DNA of 64,000 nucleotides from Nelumbo lutea (Eukaryota > Streptophyta > Magnoliopsida > Proteales > Nelumbonaceae): NCBI GenBank assembly GCA_022828595.1, contig JAKGHH010000001.1:136977017-137041016 (forward strand), written 5' to 3'. Below, piece by piece: positions 24,601 to 33,040 of this stretch. The first letter of the stretch is position 1. The number at the start of each line of letters is the position of its first letter. The notes beneath the pieces are model-generated. The model searched no databases and was not told where the DNA came from. It saw only the letters and a program-made list of their open reading frames with translations. The position numbers and the translations under genes were made by a program.

Positions 24601-27600
24601 CCATTCTTTAGAAAATGGGAGGGGAAGGAAATTTTTCATAACTAGTGTGGAAATGGATGGAATTGATGTAAGAAGAGAAAAGGAGATTGTTAAGGTTTTT
24701 TTGGGCCACTTCAGAAGCATTTTTTCCCAAAATAGGGGGGAACAGACAAGAACTCCATAATCAGGAATTGGATAGGATGATAAGCAGTCAACAAAGTTCT
24801 TTGGAGAGTGATTTTAGCATTGAGGAAATTAAAAAGGTTGTCTTCTCCATGGAAAGATTAAAAGTACCATGTCCAGATGGATTTACTATGGCTTTTTTCC
24901 AAGATTGCTGGGATTTTCTTGATGGAAAATGATTTGAAAGAGGTATTTGATAAGTTTCACCAGAAAGGGGAGATCTCCCCGGGAACAAACTCAACCTTCA
25001 GGCCAATTAGCTTGGTGAGCAACCTATATAAAATAATAGAAAATGAAGCTAAAACCCCAAGGGACTTCAGGCCAATTAGCTTGGTGGGCAACCTATATAA
25101 AATAATAGAAAAGGTTCTGTTAGACAGAATAAAGAAGGTTTTTCCCATAGTGATTTCACAAAATCAAGGTGCACTTGTGGAAGGGAGAAAATTTGTGGAC
25201 CAAATTCTAGTGGAAAATGAATGTGTAGTAGGTAAGAAGAAAAAGGAGGGAAAGGGTTTATTTGTAAATTGGGCTTAGAAAAGGCTTATGAATTAGTGGA
25301 TTGGTCCTTCCTTCTTGAGATTATGGAGAGATTTGGGTTGGGAGGAAAGGTGGAGATTGTGGATTAAAGGATGCCTGAGCTCAGTGCAATATTCAATTCT
25401 GATCAATATGCCTACTAGAGATTTCTTCCCAACTAAAAGAGGTTTGAGAAATAGTGACCCTTTGTCCCCTTTCCTATTCACTATAATTGCAGAGGTCCTA
25501 AGTAGAACTATCTTAAAGATAGACATGGATAACCTAATCATAGGCTAAAGGGTGGGAAGGACTGAGGTTGTAGTTACACATTTGCAATTTGCAGATGACA
25601 TAATTCTACTTGTAATGACATTAGCATTGAGTTTTTGTTTGTAATGACATTAGCAATAAGTCCCTTAGAAACCTAAAGACCCTTACCAGTTCCTTTGAGA
25701 AGTTATCTCACTTAAGGATCAACTTGGGGAAGGGCTGTCTAGTGGGTCTGAATTTGCATGATGAGGAAGTCATTAGAATATCAGATTTCTTAGGCTACAA
25801 AGTCAAGATCTAAGAGCTTTTGGAAGCTTGTGTTGGAGAGATTTGCAAATAAAGCCGGAACTTTGAAAAAGAAATTACATTTCTTTGGGTGGGAGGATAC
25901 CAAATTTTGATAGAGGGAGACTCTAAATTGTAGATTGAGTGGATGCAATCTGGTAAGTTGGGAGCCTGGATTTATAAGCAGCCCATATGAGAAATCCTCA
26001 ACACAACAAGGGAGATCAGTGTGTGCTTCAAACGGACAAGGAGATCAGCTAATGGTTTAGCTGACATGTTGGCTAAACAAGGGACTGTGAGGGAGAGAAT
26101 GTTCTAAGCAGTTTTGTAAGAAAGATTACTGGGGGCTCAACACCTGTTTAGGGGTTGACAGCTGTAATTAACTCTAGAAAGTTATACTTAAGTTGTATTC
26201 ATGAAGCTACTGTTCTCTAACCTTCCTATCTACTTCTTCTCTACCTTCTGTATCACTATTAAAATTGGTAGGCAGTTAGAAAAATTAATGAGGGATTTTT
26301 GTGGGAACCAAGGGATGGGAAGAAAGACCACTTGGTAAAATGGGAACAAGTTAGTAGACCCAAAGAAAAATGTGGGCTTGGGGTTGTAAACTTGGTTCAA
26401 AAGAATTCAGCCTCTTAGGAAAGTGGTTGTGGAGGTTTCCTTTAGAAAGAGATAGGCTCTGGCACAAGGTAATCGAAAACATAAATGGTCAATCGGACAA
26501 TAGATGGGGTGCAATGGTAGCTATTAATGCAACTTCGATCTCTCCTTGGAAAGCAATTTATGAGGTATATCATTTTTTGTTAATCTCATCCGATATGATG
26601 TGGGTTGAGAAATAAAGATGTATTTATATAAGTTGACCAAGTGAAGAAAAGAAAAAGAAATGAAAGAAAGCAGCATTAGTTATTTAAAGCTATTTCATGC
26701 ATTTGATGCATCTTGATAATAAACATTTCCAACTCAAAAACTTTGATTCTGTCAAATAGAAGGTGAATTAGTGAAATACAATGCAAATTCTAAAGCTAAA
26801 AACTTTGAAGGAGAAGTAAATATCCCTTGAACGTTAAGTAGATATTCGATATATTCAATACACTCATATCTACCATGCCTATACATGTGGCTTTTTACCA
26901 ACCAAAAAGGAAAACAATAGAAGTATATAAGTTATACTAGATATGACAATATATTAAATAAATATAAATACTAGTTTGTTCCAATTTGACAACAGTTTAC
27001 TTGATTGCTATACAAACCTTTTTAAAAGCAAACCCCAATAATAAATGTAACGTTACCACTTTGAGGTGAATATCACCAACATTTTATGCATTAAGCAATG
27101 CACCTAGATGCATTTCAACGGCACCTTTCCATAAGGTGTATGCTTCCCAGTCCCTACAACCTTATAAATACTTGATAAATAGAATGATATAGACTTGATT
27201 AGAAACTGAAATTTCCAAAAAGAGACATCAAGCACCACCGAAACACAAGGAAAAAAAAACATGTCAGGCACCAAGGAATACTCAATTTGTGAGCACCTTA
27301 TAGAAGTCCACGTAAACACAATACAAATTGTGCTTCTAATTTTCAATTTATTTATAAGTAAAAAAAATAGTTCGAATTTGAAACAGTGAATGAAAAGTTT
27401 CTTTCGAAATTTATCCACATTTTATTACAAGGTAATACAGAAACAAATATTTATGGGGCAAAATCATCAGAAAACTAGGAGTATGAGTTTCATTCCTTAT
27501 GAGATAGGCTAACCAATTAAAAGCTGCTAAAAAGGCACAATATGAAATGCTTAAGCCAGAAGACATTCTTATCGAAATATTCTCTACTTATGATGTTGTA

Positions 27601-28374
27601 AGAAGGTAATGTATAAAGAAATCATTTCCACCACTTAACGGAGAAACTCACATGCAGAGCATTGCCCATTGTAGAACAGAAATATATATTTCATATGAAA
27701 GAGACATTCTACTAATACATTGGATGGATCGAGAGGCAGTAAAAGCAAACCTAGAATTAAATAACAAGAGGACCATAAAGATGAAGAAAATGAGGCTGGT
27801 TGAGTCAAAATTCAAAAGCATCCCACCCACCCCTCCTAAGACAATTTCATGGGATTCATTTCATTTCTATTGACTACTAATAAATAATAACAGAATATTT
27901 ACTAGTTGAAGCTGGAAATGAAGGTAAATGTTGAAAAAGTTATGTCCCTTGCATTGGTTATTGCTCGTCCTAGTTATTCAGTAAAATCAAATCATCATTT
28001 CCAACACTTCAATTAAATGATCTTCGATTTAAACCAATAGGAAAAAAGTAAAAAATTTATCATCCAAAAGAAATATAAAGCAGTCTACCAATCAAGAAAA
28101 AAATGTAAAACAGTCCATATAGAAAGCACCAAGCACAAATTATATGAATTAACAACTGGCTCCAAAGAAAACCGGGAATGAAAGGATATCGGAGAGACAG
28201 AACGAAGGAATCGGCCACCAATGCTAGGAAGAGATTAGACCCAGGAACTGCAAAGTTTTTGAGATCTGAAGCTGAGCAATAAGCAAGATTGGTGAGAGCT
28301 AGATCTGCGGATGGTGTATTCGTGACGATCATAGTGATAGGAGCATTCGTACTAGCTGAACCTCTCCCCGTCAT
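540..28374 (-). CDS. NSF: NSF, vesicle-fusing ATPase (5' part, 7 exons, gene continues beyond left edge)
   Basis: AAA+ ATPase that disassembles SNARE complexes with alpha-SNAP after membrane fusion; cytosolic, acting on Golgi and endomembranes. Exons on the minus strand: 28374-28190, 22178-22083, 21987-21906, 18154-18104, 1389-1222, 937-783, 648-540 (846 nt, 282 codons, open throughout with matching phases). Exons 1-6 encode the N domain ([63 protein letters not shown]...[10 protein letters not shown]). Exon 7 opens the D1 ATPase domain with Walker A GPPGTGKT at residues 259-266 and ends NGKEPK. Every intron is GT-AG except intron 1 (AT-AC). The start is the first Met of exon 1, MTGRG, matching the short N terminus usual for plant NSF. 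The rest of D1 and D2 lies off the window. Family identity is certain from many conserved blocks; nothing in the exons suggests a pseudogene. Confidence 0.95.
783..937 (-). other. NSF: NSF exon 6
   Basis: 155 nt, from [20 protein letters not shown] to [10 protein letters not shown] plus two bases of Lys. It is the linker from the N domain into D1. Donor AA|GTAATT. Confidence 0.95.
1222..1389 (-). other. NSF: NSF exon 5
   Basis: 168 nt, 56 codons in phase 0. It carries the N-domain block [15 protein letters not shown] and [20 protein letters not shown]. Acceptor GTGCAG, donor AAG|GTAAAC. Confidence 0.95.
1946..2252. mobile_element. hAT-like MITE, 307 bp
   Basis: Ends are inverted: CAATGTTTAAAAACG at the left and, read on the other strand, CAATGTTTTCGAAC at the right. 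Flanks are GTTCTACC (1938-1945) and GTTCTATC (2253-2260), an 8-bp duplication with one mismatch. The interior has repeated ACGGTCCGAC and CCGTCCGG words in both orientations. No coding capacity. Confidence 0.6.
3063..3294. mobile_element. hAT-type MITE, 232 bp, perfect 8-bp target duplication
   Basis: Left end CAAGGTTCAAAATTT, right end ACTTTGAACCTTG (inverted). Both flanks are GGCCCATG (3055-3062 and 3295-3302). The interior contains the palindrome GTATCGTACGATAC. Non-coding. Confidence 0.8.
3371..5282 (+). repeat. Copia 5' LTR
   Basis: Begins TGTTAGACAGTTTTG and ends TCCCTTCA, one base before the PBS. Colinear with 10936-12873. Short open frames inside it are not genes. Confidence 0.92.
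5284..5296 (+). promoter_or_regulatory. Copia primer binding site (initiator Met tRNA)
   Basis: TGGTATCAGATCC. The complement of the 3' end of plant initiator tRNA-Met begins TGGTATCAGAGC, so this is one mismatch. It lies one base after the 5' LTR. Confidence 0.85.
5297..7057 (+). other. Copia untranslated leader, 1.76 kb
   Basis: AT-rich sequence between the PBS and gag with no open frame of interest. A leader this long is seen in some plant copia lineages. Confidence 0.7.
7058..7830 (+). pseudogene. Copia gag, broken
   Basis: Starts ATG at 7058 with [20 protein letters not shown], then [20 protein letters not shown], a typical copia gag start. TAG codons interrupt at 7199, 7309 and 7390, and there is at least one frame change near 7200-7270. 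The C-terminal part is open from 7399 to 7827 and has a basic Lys-rich stretch followed by a zinc knuckle [14 protein letters not shown] (CX2CX4HX4C). Nucleocapsid protein; cannot be made intact. Confidence 0.88.
7890..10921 (+). pseudogene. Copia pol (protease-integrase-RT-RNase H), broken
   Basis: Protease remnant at about 7897-8060 ([10 protein letters not shown], where the family has DSGA). GAG-pre-integrase at 8300-8500 with WHYRLGHIG and CEPCLQGK. Integrase at 8490-8830, where the first catalytic Asp is replaced (LIHTNVCGP), with the GVSERRNRT segment present. RT at 9380-10100 with [23 protein letters not shown] and a stop (TAA, 9937) just before VDD of the catalytic motif. RNase H at 10400-10770 ([29 protein letters not shown]). 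Further stops include 8662, 8689 and 10547. Ends TAA at 10919-10921, directly before the PPT. Confidence 0.93.
10922..10935 (+). promoter_or_regulatory. Copia polypurine tract
   Basis: GTGCAAGTGGGAGC, purine-rich, immediately before the 3' LTR; the plus-strand DNA priming site. Confidence 0.7.
10936..12873 (+). repeat. Copia 3' LTR
   Basis: Begins TGTTAGACAGTTTTG, ends ATCCCTTCA, followed by target duplication GTAGC. Colinear with the 5' LTR with scattered substitutions and small indels. Confidence 0.92.
12880..14452. mobile_element. LINE fragments, both orientations
   Basis: A plus-strand piece at about 12985-13060 reads [18 protein letters not shown], the end of a LINE RNase H domain. A T-run at 13205-13222 starts a minus-strand retroposon tail. 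Minus-strand sequence at 13300-13450 resembles the C-terminal end of LINE ORF2 but is broken. The rest (13460-14452) is unclassified AT-rich sequence with a C-run at about 13748-13760. Confidence 0.45.
14453..17735 (-). mobile_element. L1-type LINE, 5'-truncated, decayed (ORF2 remnant)
   Basis: Read on the minus strand: end of the endonuclease domain (17662-17351; LLDHKPILL where the family has SDH); RT start (16977-16720; KAPGPDGFN); RT core (16581-16154; [39 protein letters not shown]); FADD catalytic box near 16110-16080; thumb and post-RT region (15763-15122; [16 protein letters not shown]); zinc-binding C terminus (15046-14747). It ends with an A-run (T-run 14453-14459 on plus). Frameshifts separate nearly every block. 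Lies in NSF intron 4 in the same orientation as NSF. The 5' limit near the C-run at 17724-17735 is approximate. Confidence 0.88.
18104..18154 (-). other. NSF: NSF exon 4 (51 nt)
   Basis: A 17-codon exon ([17 protein letters not shown]) between TTGCAG and GTATGAG. It lies between a 3.75-kb intron on its 5' side and a 16.7-kb intron on its 3' side, so it is easy to miss by automatic annotation. Confidence 0.88.
19612..20832 (+). repeat. Solo copia LTR, internally deleted
   Basis: Same family as the LTRs at 3371 and 10936: begins TGTTGTATGCCC (missing AGACAGTTTT) and ends CTCATCCCTTCA. Colinear for most of its length, but about 700 bp is replaced at 20503-20570 by GGGGTTCACT-like repeats. The flanks (AATAA, CCTAG) show no target duplication. 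Confidence 0.85.
20503..20570 (+). repeat. GGGGTTCACT / GGGGTTTATT short tandem repeat at LTR deletion junction
   Basis: Five or six 11-13 bp units alternate GGGGTTCACT and GGGTTTATT. A nearly identical string, TCACTGGGGGTTTATTA, lies just downstream at about 20618, so this looks like filler DNA copied from nearby. Confidence 0.6.
21906..21987 (-). other. NSF: NSF exon 3
   Basis: 82 nt. The first base completes Arg; the rest reads [18 protein letters not shown] then VKKGTKSEQ. Acceptor CCTAG, donor CAG|GTAAG. Confidence 0.93.
22083..22178 (-). other. NSF: NSF exon 2
   Basis: 96 nt, encoding the end of Arg62, then [20 protein letters not shown] and the conserved [11 protein letters not shown]. 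The donor is AG|GTTAG at 22082. Only 95 bp of intron separate it from exon 3. Confidence 0.93.
22600..24117. repeat. AT-rich dispersed repeat copies and CCGG-rich MITE-like remnants in NSF intron 1
   Basis: 22600-23330 contains the AT-rich family seen at 18.6-19.5, 21.2-21.6 and 50-53.8 kb (words such as CATCTCTAATATT and ATAAGTGTGATAAA). 23720-23920 has paired GGTTAAACCGGCC / GGTTCAACCGGTT words like those in the MITE at 1946. No coding sequence. Confidence 0.45.
24118..26615 (+). mobile_element. L1-type LINE remnant with internal rearrangements
   Basis: Endonuclease relic GDFN near 24137; the linker region has [20 protein letters not shown] (24330-24400). RT begins at 24800-24930 ([19 protein letters not shown]), continues [16 protein letters not shown] (24997-25112, duplicated), [17 protein letters not shown] and [15 protein letters not shown] (25460-25500), with the ADDI box near 25590. 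A RNase H-like piece ([16 protein letters not shown], 26037-26085) sits before the post-RT block [18 protein letters not shown] (26417-26470), which is out of the usual order, suggesting an insertion from another LINE. Frameshifts throughout. In NSF intron 1, antisense to NSF. Confidence 0.85.
26616..28059. other. NSF intron 1, proximal part, no feature recognised
   Basis: AT-rich unique-looking sequence. No conserved coding block, no clear inverted repeats. Confidence 0.6.
28190..28374 (-). other. NSF: NSF exon 1
   Basis: Codes for residues 1-61 plus two bases of codon 62. It ends VADSFVLSL followed by CG, which joins the first base of exon 2 (T) to make CGT, Arg. The joined protein reads [17 protein letters not shown], continuous with the family pattern. 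The exon ends directly before ATATCCTTT. Confidence 0.93.
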
Positions 28375-28655
28375 TGAAGAAAATCAAATAGAAAAACGTT
28401 TCCTCAAGGCCTTGCAGCGAGTGTAATAGAGATGAAAGTAACAGTTTTTTCCTTTGATTCTAAGGAACGAAAACAAATGAGGGGATCCGATAACTAAGGG
28501 AGTAATTTGATAATTTGACGGTTGAGAACCTCTATTTATTCAAGTGAATAATACGCGGGAGTCTAGGAGAACCTCTATTTGACGGTTGACTAAGGGTGTT
28601 ATTTGATAATTTGACGGTTGAGAACCTCTATTTGATAGTTGATTAAGAGTGTTAA
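28375..28655 (-). promoter_or_regulatory. Putative NSF 5' UTR and promoter with short tandem repeats
   Basis: The sequence upstream of the NSF start. A TATA-like GAATAAATAGA lies on the minus strand near 28541-28531, about 160 bases before the ATG. A ~34-base block containing GATAATTTGACGGTTGAGAA occurs at 28503 and again at 28600; a shorter related block (GAACCTCTATTTGACGGTTG) begins at 28569 and recurs as a variant at 28622. Each full block holds CGGTTG, which fits the MYB core CNGTTR. The TATA assignment and any regulatory role are inference. Confidence 0.35.
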
Positions 28656-29755
28656 CATAATGTTAACATTATAACATTATAATAATTTTATTAACATTTT
28701 TATATTATTAATATTTATTAATAATTACAATAGTCATTGTCAAAAACATTATTAATATTATTATTAATAATATATTAATATTATTAGTGACATTAATGTT
28801 ATAATGTTAACATTACTATTAATGTCATAATGTATAATGTTAATAATAATAATGTTAATATTAATTAACATTAGCGTTACGATTAACATTATACTATTAC
28901 TATTATAATAACTTTATAATGACAATTAATAGCATTAATAAAATATTATTATAATGTTAATATTATAACATTATATTATTAATAACACTATTATAACATT
29001 AATGTTATAATGTTATCATTATTATTAATATTAATGTTATTAATAATTATAATAATAATTATTAATAACATTATTAACATTACAATTAATAATAATGTTA
29101 TTAATAGAATTATTATAATGTTAACATTAACAACATTCTTTACATTACTAATAACTTTATAATTATAAATACTAACATTAATAACAATATTATTATAATC
29201 TGAACATTATAACAGTATAATAATTTTAATAACATTATAATGTTAACATTATTAATGTTAATAATGTTATTGAAATTATTAATTAATGTTAATTATTAAT
29301 AACATTATTACTAATGCTTTAATATTGATATTAGAAGTTATTAACTATAATAATAACAATATAATATTAACACTAATATTAATAGCATTAATAATATTAA
29401 TAATAATATTATCATTATTACTATAATGTTATTATAATAATGTTAACACTAATATTTTTAATGTTAATGTTATTAACATTATAATATTAATAATGTTAAC
29501 ATCATTAATGTCAATAATGTTACATTATTATTACATTATCATTATTAATGTTATTAATAATTAACATTAATGTTTATTAATTAATGTTATTAATAATGTT
29601 ATTAATAATGTTATTATTAATTATTAGTAACATTTTATTAATGTTACTAATAATACTAACATTATAATATATATTATATTATATTAATGTTAACATTATA
29701 ATAGTGTTATTAATATTATAATAATGTTAACATTATTAACATTCTTATAAACAAG
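28640..29755. repeat. AT-rich palindromic array 1
   Basis: About 1.1 kb almost entirely of A and T, with degenerate copies of AATGTTAACATT and ATTAATAATGTTAT. The motif is its own reverse complement, so the array can fold into many hairpins. Sub-blocks recur in direct orientation in array 2: the stretch around 28910-28970 matches 35346-35415, and 29657-29700 matches 35988-36030. Confidence 0.85.
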
Positions 29756-30265
29756 AAACAAATTAATGACAATGGTAAAAATTGGAATACATTCTCTAAA
29801 CTCCTCTTGTAGAGGCTGATGCTTTATTGTTTACATCTCCAAATTTTAATATTTTTGTACAGGAAACAAATTAATGACAATGGTCACAAGACTGAGAGGA
29901 AAAGGAAATTGCTTAAAACACTTTAGATGAGGATTAAAAAAATTACAAATAAAAAAGATAAAATACCATACAATATTTACAAAAAACACTTAAAATTAAA
30001 CTTTTCATGGTTAGAAAATGATAAGGAAAAGGGAAAAAATAGTTACAAGATTGAGCGAAAAATGAAAATGTTTAAAACATTTGAGGTGGATATTCAAAAA
30101 AGAAAATTACAAATAAAAATGGTAAAAAAAATACCATACAAGATTTATAAGAAAAAACTCAAAATTGACTTTTCATGGGAAAAATGTCAAGGGGAAGAAA
30201 AATATTTTCAAGGGTTTTGGATGAACATAAATTAGAGGTAGACGCTTCATCAGTTTGTGAAACTT

Positions 30266-30951
30266 TCAAAAGTATGGTAGAGAATATCCTTTGAGCATTC
30301 TATATTCCAAAATCCCTCTATAGAGAGTCAGCCTGTTAAGTGGCATGTTCTCTAATTCTCCAACACGATTCCACTTTAGGATGCCATGCCTTGCCGGAAA
30401 ATGGTTGGTTTTTGCTGGATTTCTCAAATGTTGTTGTCGGTATTCTTTGTTGTTGGATGATGGCTCCACCACATCCTCTATAATCTGGACCCTCTTCTTG
30501 GCTTGACCATTACATCTCCCATGTCCATGTCCTACCAATTTTAAAACAATATATATAGAGAGAGAGAGAGAAAGAGAGAGGAGAGAGAGAAGAGAGAAGA
30601 GAGAGAGATTAAAAATATCTCAATGAGAAATAAAATATAGCCAAGATCCGCCAACAACCAAATTCTAATCTAACATTTTCTTAAAAAAAAACCATTAAAA
30701 TTCAATCATATAAATGAATTTAATTATCATCTCTACAACCCCAAATTTCAAAAAAAAAATCTTAAACCAATCTTTTTTAATTAGAAAAATGAATGAATGA
30801 AAGTCATACCACGTAATTCTAGTTCAGCCTTCTTCATAAATTCCGAAAAAAGACACTTATGCAGTTGGAAAACAATAAGAATTACACTTCTTGAAACTGC
30901 AAAAGCCGCCATGAATCCCAGTCCTGTAGCACTCACCATCTCTCTTTCCAT
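30266..30951 (-). CDS. Small one-pass membrane protein of unknown function, copy A (two exons, 135 aa)
   Basis: Exon 1 30951-30810 (47 codons plus G), GT-AG intron 30809-30532, exon 2 30531-30266 ending TGA. Residues 10-31 (GLGFMAAFAVSRSVILIVFQL) form one hydrophobic segment near the N terminus, followed by charged KKAELELR. The C-terminal half is polar, with EDVVEPSSNNKEYR and NMPLNRLTLYRGILEYRM. I recall the KRVRFAEDVVEPSSNNKEYR type of block from small uncharacterised plant proteins, but no function. Intact, but compared with copy B it has replacements in the most conserved-looking block (VQIIEDVVEP against VRFAEDVVEP), so it may be drifting. The start is the first Met of a short exon shared by both copies; a second Met follows at residue 5. 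Confidence 0.75.
30556..30612 (+). repeat. GA-rich microsatellite in the intron of gene copy A
   Basis: Runs of GAGAGAGA with AAGA interruptions; the same intron of copy B has a shorter one at about 33757-33785. Confidence 0.8.
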
Positions 30952-31910
30952 CTTTCTCTGCTAACTCCTTTCTTCAAACCCAAATCCAATTCCAGTCTTC
31001 AATTCAAATATCAAAACACTCCTCTTTAAAGCAAACACAATGACGAAAGCAACAAATATTCACACATCAATCCAAAGCGAGGATTCTTATATATTCTCAT
31101 ATTCTCTTATGCCTATTGACTTTTTTGGACCTCCAATCGATTTTTAGACTCTCTAACCAACTAATCTCTTTTTTAATCAGAATGACACTTATGCCCTTGT
31201 AATTCTAAGAATTTACGTCATTTCCAATGGTCGACAGCTAGCAAAGGGGGCACAAGTCAGAAGTGAGTTAAACAGGAGGAAGAGTATTTTCGGTAACTAA
31301 CAAATGATCTGGTTACTTTGGGCAAAAGAGAACTCGGAACCCATAACCGTAACCCATAAATGAGACTCCCAACAACTCCTCCTTCTAGAAGCCATTTCAG
31401 GTTCCAACTACCTACCCTCCTTAAAAGAAGTGTTTATTTTGCCACGTGGACATGCGGCTCGGACGATTGCGATAAGATCAACAAATTTGCTTTGTCGAGT
31501 AATGTGTGTTTGACAATGCACGTGAAGGAAACAAGTTAAGATTTACTACACAGTTTGTGTAAACACCAATCAGATACCATAGTTTCTGGACATGACACAT
31601 TGATTTTTAGCGATTGTGTTCAGCAACTACATATAGAAGATCGGACTAAGCTCAGGATAAGGGGATAACTTACACCAACAAGAGGGAATTCCTCGCACCT
31701 CTTACATCTATGCATTGGGAATCCGAATCAAGAACTATTAATTTTGTCATTTTGTCGAGATTGGGGAAGTCTGAATTCATAGTTTTTTATTTTTTTAATT
31801 AAGAAACGGTTCATAGGTTCAGGCTTCCAAAAAATGTCTCGGTAAAAGAACTATTAATTTAACTTCCATGTCTCATTCCAATAAAACAGCTATCCCACTT
31901 AAAAAAATAT

Positions 31911-33040
31911 ATATATATATATATTCACTTCCCGTCCATGTCCCTGTCTCATCTCCACCAAAGCAGCCCCTACCTCTGACCTAAAGTTTAAAGTATTAGA
32001 CATATCAAATGTATCGGAATATACCTTAATGATACCTATGTGTATCAGAAAAAAAAAAAAAAAAAAAAAATATATTCATAGATATGCATAGAAACACTAT
32101 AAATAATTCAATAAGTAAGAAAAATACATCAATAACACTAAATATAAGGCCTCGATGAGGTATGAGGTGTACATGCATTAAATTAATATATTTTAATAGT
32201 TTTTATGTAAATATGCATTAAATATACATCATAGTTAATTATAATTTCATTAAAGAACCCTATGCTTAATTACAATTTATAAATTGTAATTCTTAAGTTT
32301 TAAGGGATGAGAAAACCCAACTATCTATCCAATCATAAAATATGCATTTGCACAATTTCTAATTGCAAATATAATTAATAATTATTTCTTATTAAATAAT
32401 TATTATTTAGTTTTTTCAAAATAAAAAAAAACTTTATGTAATATATTCAAAAAAATAATTATTGGAGAAGAAATTTCAATTGCTCTATGGATATGATAGA
32501 TCATCCATAGATCTATAATATAATCAGTCCTTGTGATTAGATTATAAAATATAATTAATTACTAATGATTTTTAATTCTAAAAATTATAAAGAGAAATCA
32601 AAAACATTATTAAAGAAGAAATTGCAATTGATCTATGGATATGATAGATAATCCATAGATCTAAAACATAATAAGTCTTTCTAAGCAGATAAAAAATACA
32701 TTTTCAATTTTTTTGTTATTTTATTTTTTTTAAATCTCTTCATAAAATTTTCATAAATCTACTCATAACACATAAAAATGTGATTTTGGACATATTTAAT
32801 GTAGATCATCATAGATTTGAATATTTTCAAGCATTAAAGGAAAAAATTATAAGATATTATGAAATTTTGAAAAAGAAATTACCTTTCACCACTAAAAATT
32901 TTCAAAAACATTTATGATTCATACAAGTTTTTTTTTTTTGCATATCTAGCATTTGGAAGTTAAGAGCCATTTGAGGGTGAAAGAATAATTGTTTCAAAGG
33001 AAAAAAGCTATTTTCCCTTTTATTTTATTCATTTTTTTCC
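31911..33040. other. Spacer between the two gene copies
   Basis: AT-rich, with an A-run at 32050-32069 and a TA run near 31908-31921. A pair of related blocks containing CTATGGATATGATAGAT occurs at about 32485 and 32633. No gene seen. Confidence 0.6.

Larger units (their letters stand above)
22179..28189 (-). other. NSF intron 1: U12-type AT-AC intron, 6,011 bp
   Basis: On the minus strand the intron begins ATATCCTTT (28189-28181), identical to the U12-type 5' splice-site consensus. It ends CCCTTAACTAATACATAC (22196-22179), which contains the U12 branch-site core CCTTAAC, with the likely branch A at 22190, 11 bases from the intron end, and a terminal AC. Joining at these sites restores the reading frame and the conserved protein; no GT-AG pair near the boundary does so without losing about seven residues. 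The intron has been enlarged by a LINE remnant (about 24.1-26.6 kb) and AT-rich repeats. Its removal would require the minor spliceosome. Confidence 0.88.
29822..31910. repeat. Tandem duplication, copy A (~2.1 kb)
   Basis: Matches 33041-35040 in direct orientation, offset about 3.2 kb at the left end, with scattered substitutions and indels. Contains gene copy A, its intron and upstream region. Confidence 0.85.

Noticed and set aside
27104..27873. Frames of 60-104 codons on both strands in NSF intron 1
   Set aside because: AT-rich, without conserved motifs; no NSF exon is missing here.
28060..28189. Continuation of NSF exon 1 in the same frame ([10 protein letters not shown]...), or a GT donor inside exon 1
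   Set aside because: The frame continues by chance into the intron. A GT donor at about 28195 with the AG acceptor at 22165 keeps phase but removes about seven residues that the AT-AC junction restores.
29927..30235. Lys-rich plus-strand frame (also 33240-33485)
   Set aside because: AT-rich sequence downstream of the small membrane genes; compositional frame without conservation of length between the two copies.
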